Positions 7,555 through 15,923 of a DNA stretch of 64,000 nt are shown here, one piece after another. Positions within the stretch are counted from its first letter, which is position 1. Every line of letters starts with the position of its first letter. The DNA is from Microvirga thermotolerans (lineage in GTDB: Bacteria; Pseudomonadota; Alphaproteobacteria; Rhizobiales; Beijerinckiaceae): the NCBI RefSeq assembly GCF_009363855.1, contig NZ_CP045423.1:186001-250000 (forward strand), written 5' to 3'. Both the position numbers and the translations under genes were made by a program. Under the pieces are notes generated by a model. It searched no databases. It was given only the letters and a program-made list of their open reading frames with translations, and was not told where the DNA came from.

Positions 7555-8655
7555 ATGATCGGCCCGATTCGTACGCCCGCGCAGCAGCTCGTGACGGTCT
7601 TCGGCGGCTCGGGTTTCCTCGGGCGCTACGTGGTGAGCGCCCTCGCCAAGCGCGGCTACCGGATCCGGATCGCCACCCGCCAGCCCAACCGGGCGACCCT
7701 GCTGCCGCAGGGCATGGTGGGGCAGATCCACGCGGTCCAGGCCAACCTGCGCCACCGGGACTCCGTCGCCCATGCGGTCGCCGGGGCGGACCACGTGATC
7801 AACCTCGTCGGCATCCTCAAGGAAGGCGGCCGCCAGCGCTTCGACGACCTGCAGGCCCAGGGGCCGCGCCTCATCGCCGAGCTCGCGCCGCGCGAGGCGA
7901 CCCTGGTCCATATCTCCGCCATCGGCGCCGATCCGGCGTCCGAATCCGCCTATGCCCGCTCCAAGGCGGCGGGCGAGGCGGGCCTGTTCCAGGTCCGGCC
8001 GGATGCGGTGGTGCTGCGGCCCTCGCTCATGTTCGGCCCCGGCGACAGCTTCTTCAACCGCTTCGCGGCGCTCGCCCGCATGCTGCCCGTCCTGCCCCTC
8101 GCCGGCGCCGACACCCGCATGCAGCCGGTCTACGCGGCCGACGTGGCGGAGGCCATCGCCCGCGCCGTCGAGGGCCGCGTGGAGAAGGGCCGCGTCTACG
8201 AATGCGGCGGGCCGGAGATCCGCACCTTCCGCGAGCTCGTGCAGTTCGTGCTCGACGCGACCGAGCGCAAGCGCCTCATCCTGTCCCTGCCGGCTCCGGC
8301 GGCCCGCATGCAGGGCTCGCTCCTCGGCTTCCTCGACAGGCTCACGCTCGGCCTGATGCCCGACGCCTTCTCCATGACCCGCGACCAGGCGATCCTGCTC
8401 GAGACCGACAACGTGGTCTCGGAGGCCGCGAAGGCGGAGGGGCGTACCCTCGAGGGGATGGGGATCCTGCCCGCCTCCTTCGAGGCCATCGTGCCATCCT
8501 ATCTTGTGCGCTTCCGCAAGACCGGCCAGTTCGACCTGCGGCGCAACACGGTGCCGTCCCCCGCGCCGGACCTCCTGCGCCGCGAATCAGAAGGGCCGGC
8601 TCCCGGCGTCGATACGCTCGGGCCCGTCTCCCGCGGCGAGACGGCGCGCCGCTAA
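7555..8655 (+). CDS. Complex I NDUFA9-like NAD(P)-binding protein
   Basis: An atypical short-chain dehydrogenase of 366 residues related to the NDUFA9 (39-kDa) accessory subunit of respiratory complex I. The N-terminal Rossmann motif is VTVFGGSGFLGRYVVSALAK; further landmarks are NLVGILKEGGRQRF, HISAIGADPASESAYARSK and RPSLMFGPGDSFFNRF. The ATG at 7555 has GGAGG six bases upstream; the frame stays open further but lacks conservation. Alphaproteobacterial members are thought to be complex I assembly or accessory factors. The last 69 bases overlap the 3' end of the convergent EI24-like gene. Confidence 0.87.
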   Translation: MIGPIRTPAQQLVTVFGGSGFLGRYVVSALAKRGYRIRIATRQPNRATLLPQGMVGQIHAVQANLRHRDSVAHAVAGADHVINLVGILKEGGRQRFDDLQAQGPRLIAELAPREATLVHISAIGADPASESAYARSKAAGEAGLFQVRPDAVVLRPSLMFGPGDSFFNRFAALARMLPVLPLAGADTRMQPVYAADVAEAIARAVEGRVEKGRVYECGGPEIRTFRELVQFVLDATERKRLILSLPAPAARMQGSLLGFLDRLTLGLMPDAFSMTRDQAILLETDNVVSEAAKAEGRTLEGMGILPASFEAIVPSYLVRFRKTGQFDLRRNTVPSPAPDLLRRESEGPAPGVDTLGPVSRGETARR

Positions 8656-9318
8656 CCCCTTGTGCAGGTGGACCATCATCGCCGCGCCGAAGATCGGGAT
8701 GAGCAGGTTCACCACCGGGACCAGGACGAGGGCGGCGAGCACCGCGCCGCCGGCGAGCACGGTGAGCCGGTGGGACGCGCGCAGGCGCGCCACCTCCTCC
8801 TGAGGCCGGAAGCGCCCCGCCGCCAGCTCGAAATATTCGCGCCCGAACAGGTAGGCGTTGGCCGCGAAGAACACGATGACGTTCGGCCCGGGAATGAAGA
8901 ACAGCAGCAGGGCGATCAGGTTCACCAGCAGCGACAGGCCGGCGAAGCGCAGGCCGTAGAGCAGCGCCTGGCCGAGGGGCAGGGCCCGGCCGGGCCGGTC
9001 GGCCGGATAGTGGCGGGTTTCCACCGCCTCGGCCACGTCGTCCAGGAAATAGCCCGCGACGACCGCCGAGACCGGCGGCAGGAGATAGGCGAGCCCGACG
9101 AAGATGCCCGCCCCCGCGAGGAAGGAGGCGATCCCGTCGACGATGGGATAATCGGCGCTCAGGGGATGGCCGTCGAGGAAGAGGCCGATCAGGCGCGTCA
9201 GCCCGGCCCAGACCAGGGCGAGCAGGGCGACGGTGAGCGCCAGCGACCGCCACAGGACGCGGCGCAGCGGCGGCGAGAGCACGTCGCGGGCCGCGGCGAC
9301 GACCGATGCGATCAGCAT
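8587..9318 (-). CDS. EI24/CysZ-like membrane protein
   Basis: A 243-residue inner-membrane protein with the EI24/CysZ pattern. Four hydrophobic blocks are visible, near residues 25-45, 65-90, 125-150 and 188-215, together with the motif FIPGPNVIVFFAANAYLFGR, close to the family's NAYLxGREYF signature. CysZ transports sulfate, but members outside gammaproteobacteria are mostly uncharacterised, and no sulfur genes are near. Its 3' end runs 69 bp into the convergent NDUFA9-like gene. The start at 9318 gives a plausible amphipathic N-terminus. Confidence 0.83.
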   Translation of the reverse strand: MLIASVVAAARDVLSPPLRRVLWRSLALTVALLALVWAGLTRLIGLFLDGHPLSADYPIVDGIASFLAGAGIFVGLAYLLPPVSAVVAGYFLDDVAEAVETRHYPADRPGRALPLGQALLYGLRFAGLSLLVNLIALLLFFIPGPNVIVFFAANAYLFGREYFELAAGRFRPQEEVARLRASHRLTVLAGGAVLAALVLVPVVNLLIPIFGAAMMVHLHKGLAARRLAAGDGPERIDAGSRPF

Positions 9319-9437
9319 GGCAGCGCCCTCGCGCGGGGCCTGCGGGAAACGGACGGAACGGGCATGGGCTCTCCTGAAGGACGGGGCGGACTTTACTTAT
9401 GAACGCACCCTCCGCAAGACGAGGGGCGGAGGGTCCG

Positions 9438-10715
9438 ATGCCGTCGTCCAGCGCGCGTTTCCTAGAAGAGCCTGCGGGCGAGGTCGACGTCGCGATCGTC
9501 GGCGCGGGCGCGGCCGGGATCGCCGCCGCCCGCCGCCTCCTCGCTTCCGGTCTCACGGTCGCCGTGCTGGAGGCGAGGCGCCGCGTCGGGGGACGCGCCG
9601 CCACGACCCTCCTCAACGGGCACCCCGTCGATCTGGGGGCCCACTGGCTGCACAACGGGCCCATCAATCCGCTCGTGCGCCTCGGCCGGGCGCGGGGCGA
9701 ACCCCTGCGGCCCGCGCCGGGCGAGCGCCACCTCTTCATCGGCTCCCGGCCCGCGACCCGGGCCGAGCGCGCCGCCCTGGCCCGCGCCTTCGCCCTTGCC
9801 GACGCAGCCATCGGACGGGCCATGGCGGGGCCGGACCGGCCGGCGGCGAGCGTGCTCCCGCCCTTGGGCCCCTTCGGGCGGCGGGTGGTCGCCACCGAGG
9901 GCCTCGTCTCCGGCCGCCCCTTCGGCGAGGTGAGCCTGCACGACGTGCCCGACATGGCCTATGGGGACAACCTCTTCGTCGCTGGCGGCCTCGGCGCCTA
10001 CGTGGCGCGGCTCGCGCGCGGCCTGCCCGTGCGCCTCGCCACCGCGGCCCGCAGCCTCGACTGGTCCGGGGAGGGCGTGAGGATCGGGACCGGCGCGGGA
10101 ACGCTCCGGGCCCGGGCGGCCGTCGTGACGCTGCCCATGGCGGTGCTGCAGCGGGAGGGCCTGCGCTTCACGCCTGCCCTGCCCGTTCCCGTGCAGGAGG
10201 CGATCCACGGCTTCCTTCCCGGCGTCTACGAGCACGTGATCCTGCATTGGCCGGACGCGCCCTTCCGGGGACCCGACCGCCTCGCGGGCCTCCTTTCGGG
10301 CCCTGGGAGCGGGCACGAGGAGCCGCCGGGCCTCCTGACCCGGATCGACGGCACGCCGTTCCATTTCTTCGAGCTCGACTTGCCCGCCGCCTCCCGCTTC
10401 GACGGCCGGGACCCGGACGCGCCGGGCCGCTACGCCCGCGCCGTCCTCGCCGACCGGTTCGGCCCCCGGGCGATCCGCCGCCTGCGGGTCTGCCGCAGCA
10501 CCGCCTGGCGGCACGACCCGCTCTCCCGCGCCTCGTGGGCGGTGGTGCCGCCCGGCCTCGTTCCCATCCGCGACCGGCTCAGGGCCCCCGTGGGGGAGCG
10601 GATCTGGTTCGCCGGCGAGGCCCTGTCCCGCGCCCAGTGGGGCACGGTCGGCGGCGCCTGGGAGGAGGGCGAGCGGGCCGCGTCCGAAATCGCCGCCCGC
10701 CTCCGCCGGGGCTGA
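9438..10715 (+). CDS. FAD-dependent flavin amine oxidase family protein
   Basis: A 425-residue flavoprotein of the monoamine oxidase/NAD(P)-binding family, expected to oxidise an amine or related substrate. The N-terminal FAD site reads VAIVGAGAAGIAAARRLLAS, followed by the second flavin motif RRVGGRAATT and GAHWLHNG. The C-terminal FAD motif is WFAGEALSRAQWGTVGGAWE. The ATG at 9438 is preferred because a GGAGG lies about seven bases upstream; an ATG at 9399 in the same frame is the alternative. Substrate is unknown and the neighbours give no pathway. Confidence 0.85.
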   Translation: MPSSSARFLEEPAGEVDVAIVGAGAAGIAAARRLLASGLTVAVLEARRRVGGRAATTLLNGHPVDLGAHWLHNGPINPLVRLGRARGEPLRPAPGERHLFIGSRPATRAERAALARAFALADAAIGRAMAGPDRPAASVLPPLGPFGRRVVATEGLVSGRPFGEVSLHDVPDMAYGDNLFVAGGLGAYVARLARGLPVRLATAARSLDWSGEGVRIGTGAGTLRARAAVVTLPMAVLQREGLRFTPALPVPVQEAIHGFLPGVYEHVILHWPDAPFRGPDRLAGLLSGPGSGHEEPPGLLTRIDGTPFHFFELDLPAASRFDGRDPDAPGRYARAVLADRFGPRAIRRLRVCRSTAWRHDPLSRASWAVVPPGLVPIRDRLRAPVGERIWFAGEALSRAQWGTVGGAWEEGERAASEIAARLRRG

Positions 10716-10736
10716 CCAGGCGCCCCGGCGGGCGCC

Positions 10737-11462
10737 TCAGGGCTTCGCCGGCGCGATCTCCCAGACCATCTGGACGTGAGACGTGTAGCGCAGGGTCGCG
10801 GGGGGAACGATGGGGATCTCCTCGGCGGGGCCGCCCGCCTTCATGGCCATGGCGCGCATCTCCCGCGGCGGCTCGTAGGGCTGGGCCGACCCGTCGCGGA
10901 TCTCGAGGAGCCGGCCGAGCGTCACCCCGGCGGCCTGGGCATAGAGCTCGGCCTGGCGCCGGGCGTCCCTGACGGCGGCGCGGCGGGCCTCGTCGCCGCC
11001 CTCCTCCTGCCTGTCGAGGCCGAAGGACACCGACTGGAACAGCATGTTGGGGCTCGCCATGATCTCGCCGGCGAGGCGCCCGACCCCGTCCAGGTCGCGG
11101 GTCGTGATCCGCAGCCGGTGGTTGGCGGTGAATTTCGGGGCCTTGACCTCCTTGCCCATGCCGTCGACCCGGGGCGGGGTCTGGAACACCTGGAAGTTCT
11201 CGGTGCGGATGTCCTCCTTCTTGACCCCGAGGGCGGAAAGCCGGGCCAGCACCTCTTCGGAGGAGGCGCGGTTCGCCTCCACCACCTTGCCGACCGTGTC
11301 TCCTTGCGTCTCGACAGCCACGAAGAGGCGGGCGAAGTCGGGCTTCAGCTGCGCCTCTCCGGAGCCCATGACGCTCACCGTCGCCGTCGGCGGGCTCGGG
11401 TCCTCGGCGAGGGCGGGACTTGCGAGAAGGGCCGCGCAGGCGGCGAGAACGGCAAGACGCAT
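10737..11462 (-). CDS. Periplasmic SIMPL domain protein (DUF541)
   Basis: A 241-residue exported protein of the SIMPL (DUF541) family. A signal peptide (RLAVLAACAALLASPALAE) precedes the conserved start of the domain, ATVSVMGSGEAQLKPDFA. Later landmarks include NFQVFQTP, FTANHRLRITTRDLDGVG and ARRQAELYAQAAGVTLGR. Family members affect outer-membrane and stress phenotypes in several bacteria, but no biochemical reaction is established. The ATG at 11462 opens the signal peptide. It follows the polyamine-binding protein gene on the same strand, but a strong hairpin between them suggests separate transcription. Confidence 0.88.
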   Translation of the reverse strand: MRLAVLAACAALLASPALAEDPSPPTATVSVMGSGEAQLKPDFARLFVAVETQGDTVGKVVEANRASSEEVLARLSALGVKKEDIRTENFQVFQTPPRVDGMGKEVKAPKFTANHRLRITTRDLDGVGRLAGEIMASPNMLFQSVSFGLDRQEEGGDEARRAAVRDARRQAELYAQAAGVTLGRLLEIRDGSAQPYEPPREMRAMAMKAGGPAEEIPIVPPATLRYTSHVQMVWEIAPAKP

Positions 11463-11484
11463 GACGTTACTTCCTCTTCCTGAA

Positions 11485-11513
11485 AAGAATGCCCCGCCTT
11501 GAGGGCGGGGCAT
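11485..11513 (-). terminator. Intrinsic terminator after the polyamine-binding protein gene
   Basis: Perfect 10-bp stem ATGCCCCGCC/GGCGGGGCAT (11489-11498 and 11504-11513) with a five-base loop. On the minus strand it is followed by TCTTTTC, so it should end transcription of the gene at 11558-12646. Confidence 0.75.
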
Positions 11514-11557
11514 CAAAGCTTGCGCGGCAGGATGGCGCGGCCATCCTGAGCGGCGGA

Positions 11558-12646
11558 TTAACGCCCGGTCTTCACGCGGGTCCAGAGCCGGGTGACGGTG
11601 CGCTGCGAGCGCTCGTCGTAGGCCGTGTTGGTGAACAGGCGCTTGAAGGTGGCGTCGTCCGGATAGATGCCGGGATCGTTGAGGATCTCGGGCTTCACGA
11701 ACTTCTTGGCGGCGAGGTTGCCCGAGGCGTAGGACACGAAGTTCGTGTTCATGGCCGCGATCTCGGGCTTGAGCATGAAGTCGATGAATGCGTGCGCCTC
11801 GGCCACGTTCTTGGCATCCGCCGGAATGGCGAAGTTGTCGAACCACATCAGCGCGCCCTCGCGCGGGATGACGTAGGCGATCTCGACGCCGTTCTTGGCC
11901 TCCTCGGCCCGCTTCTTGGCCTGGATGATGTCGCCGGAATAGCCCACCGCCACGCAGATGTCGCCGTTGGCGAGCGCGTTGATGTATTCCGAGGAGTGGA
12001 ACTTCTGCACGTTGCCGCGGATGCGGAACAGGGCGTCGCCCGCCTTGGTCAGGTCCTCGTTGCGCTTGGAATCCGGGTTGAGGCCGAGATAGGCGAGGAT
12101 GCCGGGGAAGAGGTCCTCCGGGCTGTCGAGCATGTAGATGCCGCAGGCCTTCAGCTTGGAGGCGATCTCCGGCTTCATCACCAGGTCCCAGGTGTTGAGG
12201 GGCGCCTCGCTGCCCAGGATCTCGCGCACCTTCTTGACGTTCACGCCGATGCCGGTGGTGCCCCACATGTAGTTGACGGCGTACTGGTTGCCGGGGTCGA
12301 ACACCGCAAGGCGCTGAGTGATGTCGGGCCACTGGTTGGCGAGGTTCGGCAGCTTCGACTTGTCGAGCTTCTGGAAGATCTTGGCGCCGATCAGCCGCTG
12401 CAGGAACGGGCCGGAGGGCACGACGATGTCGTAGCCCGACTTGCCCGCCAGCAGCTTCGTCTCGACGATCTCGTTGTTGTCGTAGGTGTCGTAGACGACC
12501 TTGATGCCGGTCGCCTTGGTGAACTCGTCCAGCGCCTTCGGGTCGATGTAGTCGGACCAGTTGTAGACGTTGACGACGCGCTCCTGAGCGGCGGCGGCCG
12601 TCGCAAGGCCGAAAGCCACGGCCAGCGAAACGAGAATGCGGATCAT
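11558..12646 (-). CDS. potF: Polyamine ABC transporter substrate-binding protein (PotF-type)
   Basis: A 362-residue periplasmic polyamine-binding protein. A signal peptide ends near residue 20 (LATAAAAQE). The mature protein starts with VVNVYNWSDYIDPKALDEF, the PotF/PotD signature, and continues with YDIVVPSGPFLQRLIGAKIF, YMWGTTGIGVNVKKV and WFDNFAIPADAKN, which line the ligand site in PotF homologues. The start at 12646 is chosen for the signal peptide; an in-frame upstream ATG at 12718 lacks one. No permease or ATPase genes are adjacent, so this is an orphan binding protein or serves a distant potGHI. Putrescine is the likely ligand by family resemblance. Confidence 0.87.
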   Translation of the reverse strand: MIRILVSLAVAFGLATAAAAQERVVNVYNWSDYIDPKALDEFTKATGIKVVYDTYDNNEIVETKLLAGKSGYDIVVPSGPFLQRLIGAKIFQKLDKSKLPNLANQWPDITQRLAVFDPGNQYAVNYMWGTTGIGVNVKKVREILGSEAPLNTWDLVMKPEIASKLKACGIYMLDSPEDLFPGILAYLGLNPDSKRNEDLTKAGDALFRIRGNVQKFHSSEYINALANGDICVAVGYSGDIIQAKKRAEEAKNGVEIAYVIPREGALMWFDNFAIPADAKNVAEAHAFIDFMLKPEIAAMNTNFVSYASGNLAAKKFVKPEILNDPGIYPDDATFKRLFTNTAYDERSQRTVTRLWTRVKTGR

Positions 12647-12742
12647 CGAGGGTGGGGCTCCTTCTGGGTTGGACCGCGAACGGGACCGCAGGCTAAGCGG
12701 TTCCGGCCGCGGATACAACGGCGAAAGAACAATGTTCCCGGT

Positions 12743-13897
12743 CTAAGCCGCCCGGCGGACGGCCCTGGCCAGGCGCTCGAGCCCGGCGTCGAGGGTCGCG
12801 TCCTTCTTGGCGAAACAGAAGCGCACCACGTTCCTCACCGCGCCCTCCGCATAGAAGGCCGAGACCGGGATCGCCGCGACCCCGTGCTCCAGCACGAGGC
12901 GGCGGCAGAAGGCGACGTCGTCCGTCTCGCCGAGGGGCGCGATGTCGATGTTGACGAAATAGGTGCCCTGGCTCGGGATCACGTCGAAGCCCAGGCTCCG
13001 TAGGCCCTCCGTGAAGCGGTCGCGGCTGCGGGCGAAGTCGCGCCGCATGCCTTCGAAATAGGCGTCCTCCTTGCCCAAGCCGTAGGCCACGGCGGCCTGG
13101 AGGTTGGGCGCGGTGGTGAAGGTGAGGAACTGGTGCGACTTCGCCAGGACCTTGAGGATGTGCGGCGCGGCGCAGACGAAGCCGACCTTCCAGCCCGTGA
13201 GGCTGAAGATCTTGCCCGCCGAGCCGATCTTCACCGCCCGCTCGCGCAGGCCGTCGAGGGCGAGGACCGGCCGGTGGCGGCGGCCGTCGAAGACCACGTG
13301 CTCCCACACCTCGTCGGAAATGACGATGGCGTCGTGACGGCGGCAGAACTCCGCGAGGAGCGCCAGGTCCTCGTCGGGAAAGATCGTGGCGGCCGGGTTG
13401 AGCGGGTTGTTGAACACCACCGCCTTCGTCCTCGGCGAGAAGGCCCGGGCCAGCGCCTCCTCCGTGAGCCGGAAATGGGGCGGCTCCAGGGTGACGAACC
13501 GGGGCACCCCGCCGGCGAGCCGCACCAGCGGCAGGTAGGCGTCGTACATGGGCTCGAACAGCACCACCTCGTCCCCCGGCTCCACGATGCCGAGGATCGC
13601 CCCGGCCAGCGCCTCGGTGGCGCCGGAGGTCACCATCACCTCCGTGTTCGGATCGAGGTCGAGGCCCTGCCAGCGCCGGTAATGGGCGGCGACGGCGCTG
13701 CGCAGCTCCGGCGTCCCCATCATGGAGGGATACTGGTTGTAGCCGTTCAGGACGGCCTCCGCCGCCGCGCGCCGCACGTCCTCCGGGCCCGGATCGTCCG
13801 GGAAGCCCTGGCCGAGATTGATGGCGCCCGTCTCCCGCGCCAGGCCCGACATCACCTCGAAGACGGTCGTGGGGAGATTGGCGAAAATGGGGTTCAT
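12743..13897 (-). CDS. PLP-dependent class I/II aminotransferase
   Basis: A 384-residue cytosolic aminotransferase of fold type I. Landmarks are the N-terminal GAINLGQGFPDDPGPEDV, the substrate region NGYNQYPSMMGTPELR, SGATEALAGAI, the NPLNP motif, and the PLP lysine in SAGKIFSLTGWKVGF with the phosphate-binding Arg in VRFCF. The sequence resembles methionine/kynurenine-oxoglutarate aminotransferases (YbdL, KAT family) more than aspartate aminotransferases. The stop lies about 100 bp downstream of the PotF gene start on the same strand. Exact substrate is not decidable here. Confidence 0.88.
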   Translation of the reverse strand: MNPIFANLPTTVFEVMSGLARETGAINLGQGFPDDPGPEDVRRAAAEAVLNGYNQYPSMMGTPELRSAVAAHYRRWQGLDLDPNTEVMVTSGATEALAGAILGIVEPGDEVVLFEPMYDAYLPLVRLAGGVPRFVTLEPPHFRLTEEALARAFSPRTKAVVFNNPLNPAATIFPDEDLALLAEFCRRHDAIVISDEVWEHVVFDGRRHRPVLALDGLRERAVKIGSAGKIFSLTGWKVGFVCAAPHILKVLAKSHQFLTFTTAPNLQAAVAYGLGKEDAYFEGMRRDFARSRDRFTEGLRSLGFDVIPSQGTYFVNIDIAPLGETDDVAFCRRLVLEHGVAAIPVSAFYAEGAVRNVVRFCFAKKDATLDAGLERLARAVRRAA

Positions 13898-14081
13898 GCG
13901 GGCTCTCGCGGATCGGGAACGAAACGCCCGTTGGTAGCACGAGCCTCCCCGGAGCCGAAACCGCTTTCGCTCTCATCGTCATGCATAGACGGCCCCGAAT
14001 GACCGGAGGCACGGGCGCAATGGAGCGTGACACCGCCCCCCGCTGTTGCTATCGCGGCCTTGCCCGAACGAAGAAACCGCC

Positions 14082-15107
14082 ATGCCCCCCTCCCGGACGC
14101 TCCTCGTCCCCGCCCTCGCGCTCCTCGTCCCCGCCCTCGCGCTCCTCGTCGCGGTCCTCGCCTGCGCGTCGCTCGCCGTCGGGCCGGCCCCGATCGGCGC
14201 CGTCGCGGCGGTGAAGGCGCTCGTCTCGGACCAGGGCAGCGCGAGCATCGTGGTGCGGGAGATCCGCCTGCCGCGCACGGTCCTCGCCCTCCTCGTCGGC
14301 TGGATCTTCGGGCTCACCGGCGCGGGCCTCCAGGGCCTGCTGCGCAACCCCCTCGCGGACACGGCCGTATTCGGCGCGCCCCAGGCGGCGGCGCTCGGCG
14401 CCGTGATCGTGCTCTATTTCGGGCTCGCGGGCGCCCTCTCCTGGGCGCTGCCGCTCGCCGCCATTGCGGGGGCGCTCGTCTCCATCGCCCTCGTGGTCGC
14501 GGCGGCCGGGCGCGGCGCCACGGTGGTGGTGCTCGTGCTCGCCGGCCTCGCGGTGGGCAGCCTCGCCGGGGCGGGCACCTCGCTCGCCATCAGCCTGTCG
14601 CCGAACCCCTTCGCCGTCACGGAGATCGTGTTCTGGCTCCTCGGCTCGTTCGAGGACCGCTCGTCGGTCCACGTGCTCCTCGCCGCGCCCTTCGTGCTGG
14701 CGGCGAGCCTCGCCATCCTCGCGGCGGGACCGGGCCTCAGGGCCCTTTCCCTCGGCGAGGACACGGCCCGCAGCCTCGGGATCGACGTGGGGCGCCTGCG
14801 GCTCCTCGTGGTCGGCGGGGCGGCGGTGGGGACCGGCGCCTCGGTGGCGGTGGCGGGCTCCATCGGCTTCGTCGGCCTCGTCGCCCCGCACCTGGTACGC
14901 CCCTTCGCGGGCTACGATCCCGCCCGGACCCTGGTTCCCTCCGGCCTCGCCGGGGCGGCGCTGCTGCTGGCGGCCGACTGCGCCGTGCGCCTCATCCCCT
15001 CCGCCGTCGAGGTGAAGATCGGCGTGCTGACGGCGATCCTCGGCGTGCCGTTCTTCCTCTGGGTCATCGCCCGCCGCAAGGCCGAGCTGGCGGAGACCCC
15101 CGCATGA
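14082..15107 (+). CDS. FecCD-family iron/cobalamin-type ABC permease
   Basis: Inner-membrane permease of 341 residues, homologous to HmuU/FecD/BtuC, for import of an iron chelate, heme or cobalamin. Motifs include VREIRLPRTVLALLVGW, RNPLADTAVFGAPQAAALGA and GSIGFVGLVAPHLVRPFAGY. The ATG at 14082 precedes the first membrane segment, in which a 21-bp tandem repeat encodes LLVPALA twice. The stop overlaps the ATG of the ATPase gene. No periplasmic binding protein or TonB receptor gene is next to it, so the substrate cannot be named; it may borrow a binding protein encoded elsewhere. Confidence 0.9.
   Translation: MPPSRTLLVPALALLVPALALLVAVLACASLAVGPAPIGAVAAVKALVSDQGSASIVVREIRLPRTVLALLVGWIFGLTGAGLQGLLRNPLADTAVFGAPQAAALGAVIVLYFGLAGALSWALPLAAIAGALVSIALVVAAAGRGATVVVLVLAGLAVGSLAGAGTSLAISLSPNPFAVTEIVFWLLGSFEDRSSVHVLLAAPFVLAASLAILAAGPGLRALSLGEDTARSLGIDVGRLRLLVVGGAAVGTGASVAVAGSIGFVGLVAPHLVRPFAGYDPARTLVPSGLAGAALLLAADCAVRLIPSAVEVKIGVLTAILGVPFFLWVIARRKAELAETPA
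14100..14162 (+). repeat. 21-bp in-frame tandem repeat in the permease N-terminus
   Basis: Two identical 21-bp copies (14100-14120, 14121-14141) encode LLVPALA, followed by a diverged third copy (14142-14162, LLVAVLA). Together they form the first membrane segment. Confidence 0.85.
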
Positions 15108-15886
15108 CCGAGCTCGTCGCCCGCTCCCTCTCGGTCCGCCTCGGCCGCAACCAGGCCCTGGCCGGAATCGACCTTGCCCTCGCGCCGGGGCGGCTCACGG
15201 TCGTGGTCGGCCCGAACGGGGCCGGGAAATCCACCCTGCTGCGGGCGCTCGCGGGCCTCCTCGCCCCGTCCTCGGGCAGCGTCCTGCTCTCGGGCGTGCC
15301 CGTGGGGCGGCTGCGCGCCGCCGAGCGGGCCCGGTCCGTCGCCTACCTGCCCCAGAACGGGCAGGTGGCCTGGCCGCTGCCGGTGGCGGAGGTGGTCGCC
15401 CTCGGCCGCCTGCCCCACGGGGAGGCCCCCGGCGCCCTGCCCCCGGAGGGCCGGGAGGCGGTGGCCGCCGCCCTCGCCGCCGTGGGCCTGCGCGGGTTCG
15501 AGGACAGGCCCGCCACGGAGCTCTCCGGCGGCGAGCGGGCGCGGGTCCTCCTCGCCCGGGCGCTCGCGACCCGCGCCCCGGCGATCCTCGCCGACGAGCC
15601 CATCGCCGCCCTCGATCCCCGCCACGAGCTGGTGGTGCTCGACGTGCTGAAGGCCCAGGCCCGCGCGGGCGCCCTGGTGGTCGCGATCATGCACAACCTG
15701 ACCCTGGCGGCCCGCTTCGCCGACGAGGTCGTGCTCCTGGACCGGGGCCGCCTGCGGGCCCATGCGCCGCCGGCCGAGGTGTTCACCGAGGCGCGGCTCG
15801 CGGAGAGCTTCGGCATCGCCGCCCACGTGGCACGGGAGGAGGGCGGCCTCCTGGTCGTCGCGGACCGGCCCCTGCCGGAGCCATGA
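15104..15886 (+). CDS. FecE/BtuD-type ABC transporter ATP-binding protein
   Basis: A 260-residue ATPase partner of the FecCD-type permease just upstream (ATGA overlap at 15104-15107). Intact motifs: Walker A GPNGAGKST near residue 38, signature LSGGERARVLLARAL, Walker B ILADEP, D-loop AALDPRHE and H-loop AIMHN. Walker B has Ala before the Asp-Glu where a bulky hydrophobic residue is usual, but the catalytic pair is present. Family: iron-siderophore, heme or B12 import. It is followed by the CapD-like gene on the same strand after 37 bp. Confidence 0.9.
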   Translation: MTELVARSLSVRLGRNQALAGIDLALAPGRLTVVVGPNGAGKSTLLRALAGLLAPSSGSVLLSGVPVGRLRAAERARSVAYLPQNGQVAWPLPVAEVVALGRLPHGEAPGALPPEGREAVAAALAAVGLRGFEDRPATELSGGERARVLLARALATRAPAILADEPIAALDPRHELVVLDVLKAQARAGALVVAIMHNLTLAARFADEVVLLDRGRLRAHAPPAEVFTEARLAESFGIAAHVAREEGGLLVVADRPLPEP

Positions 15887-15923
15887 GGGCCGGAGGCATC
15901 AGTGCGCCGGAGGCGGGGGAGGT

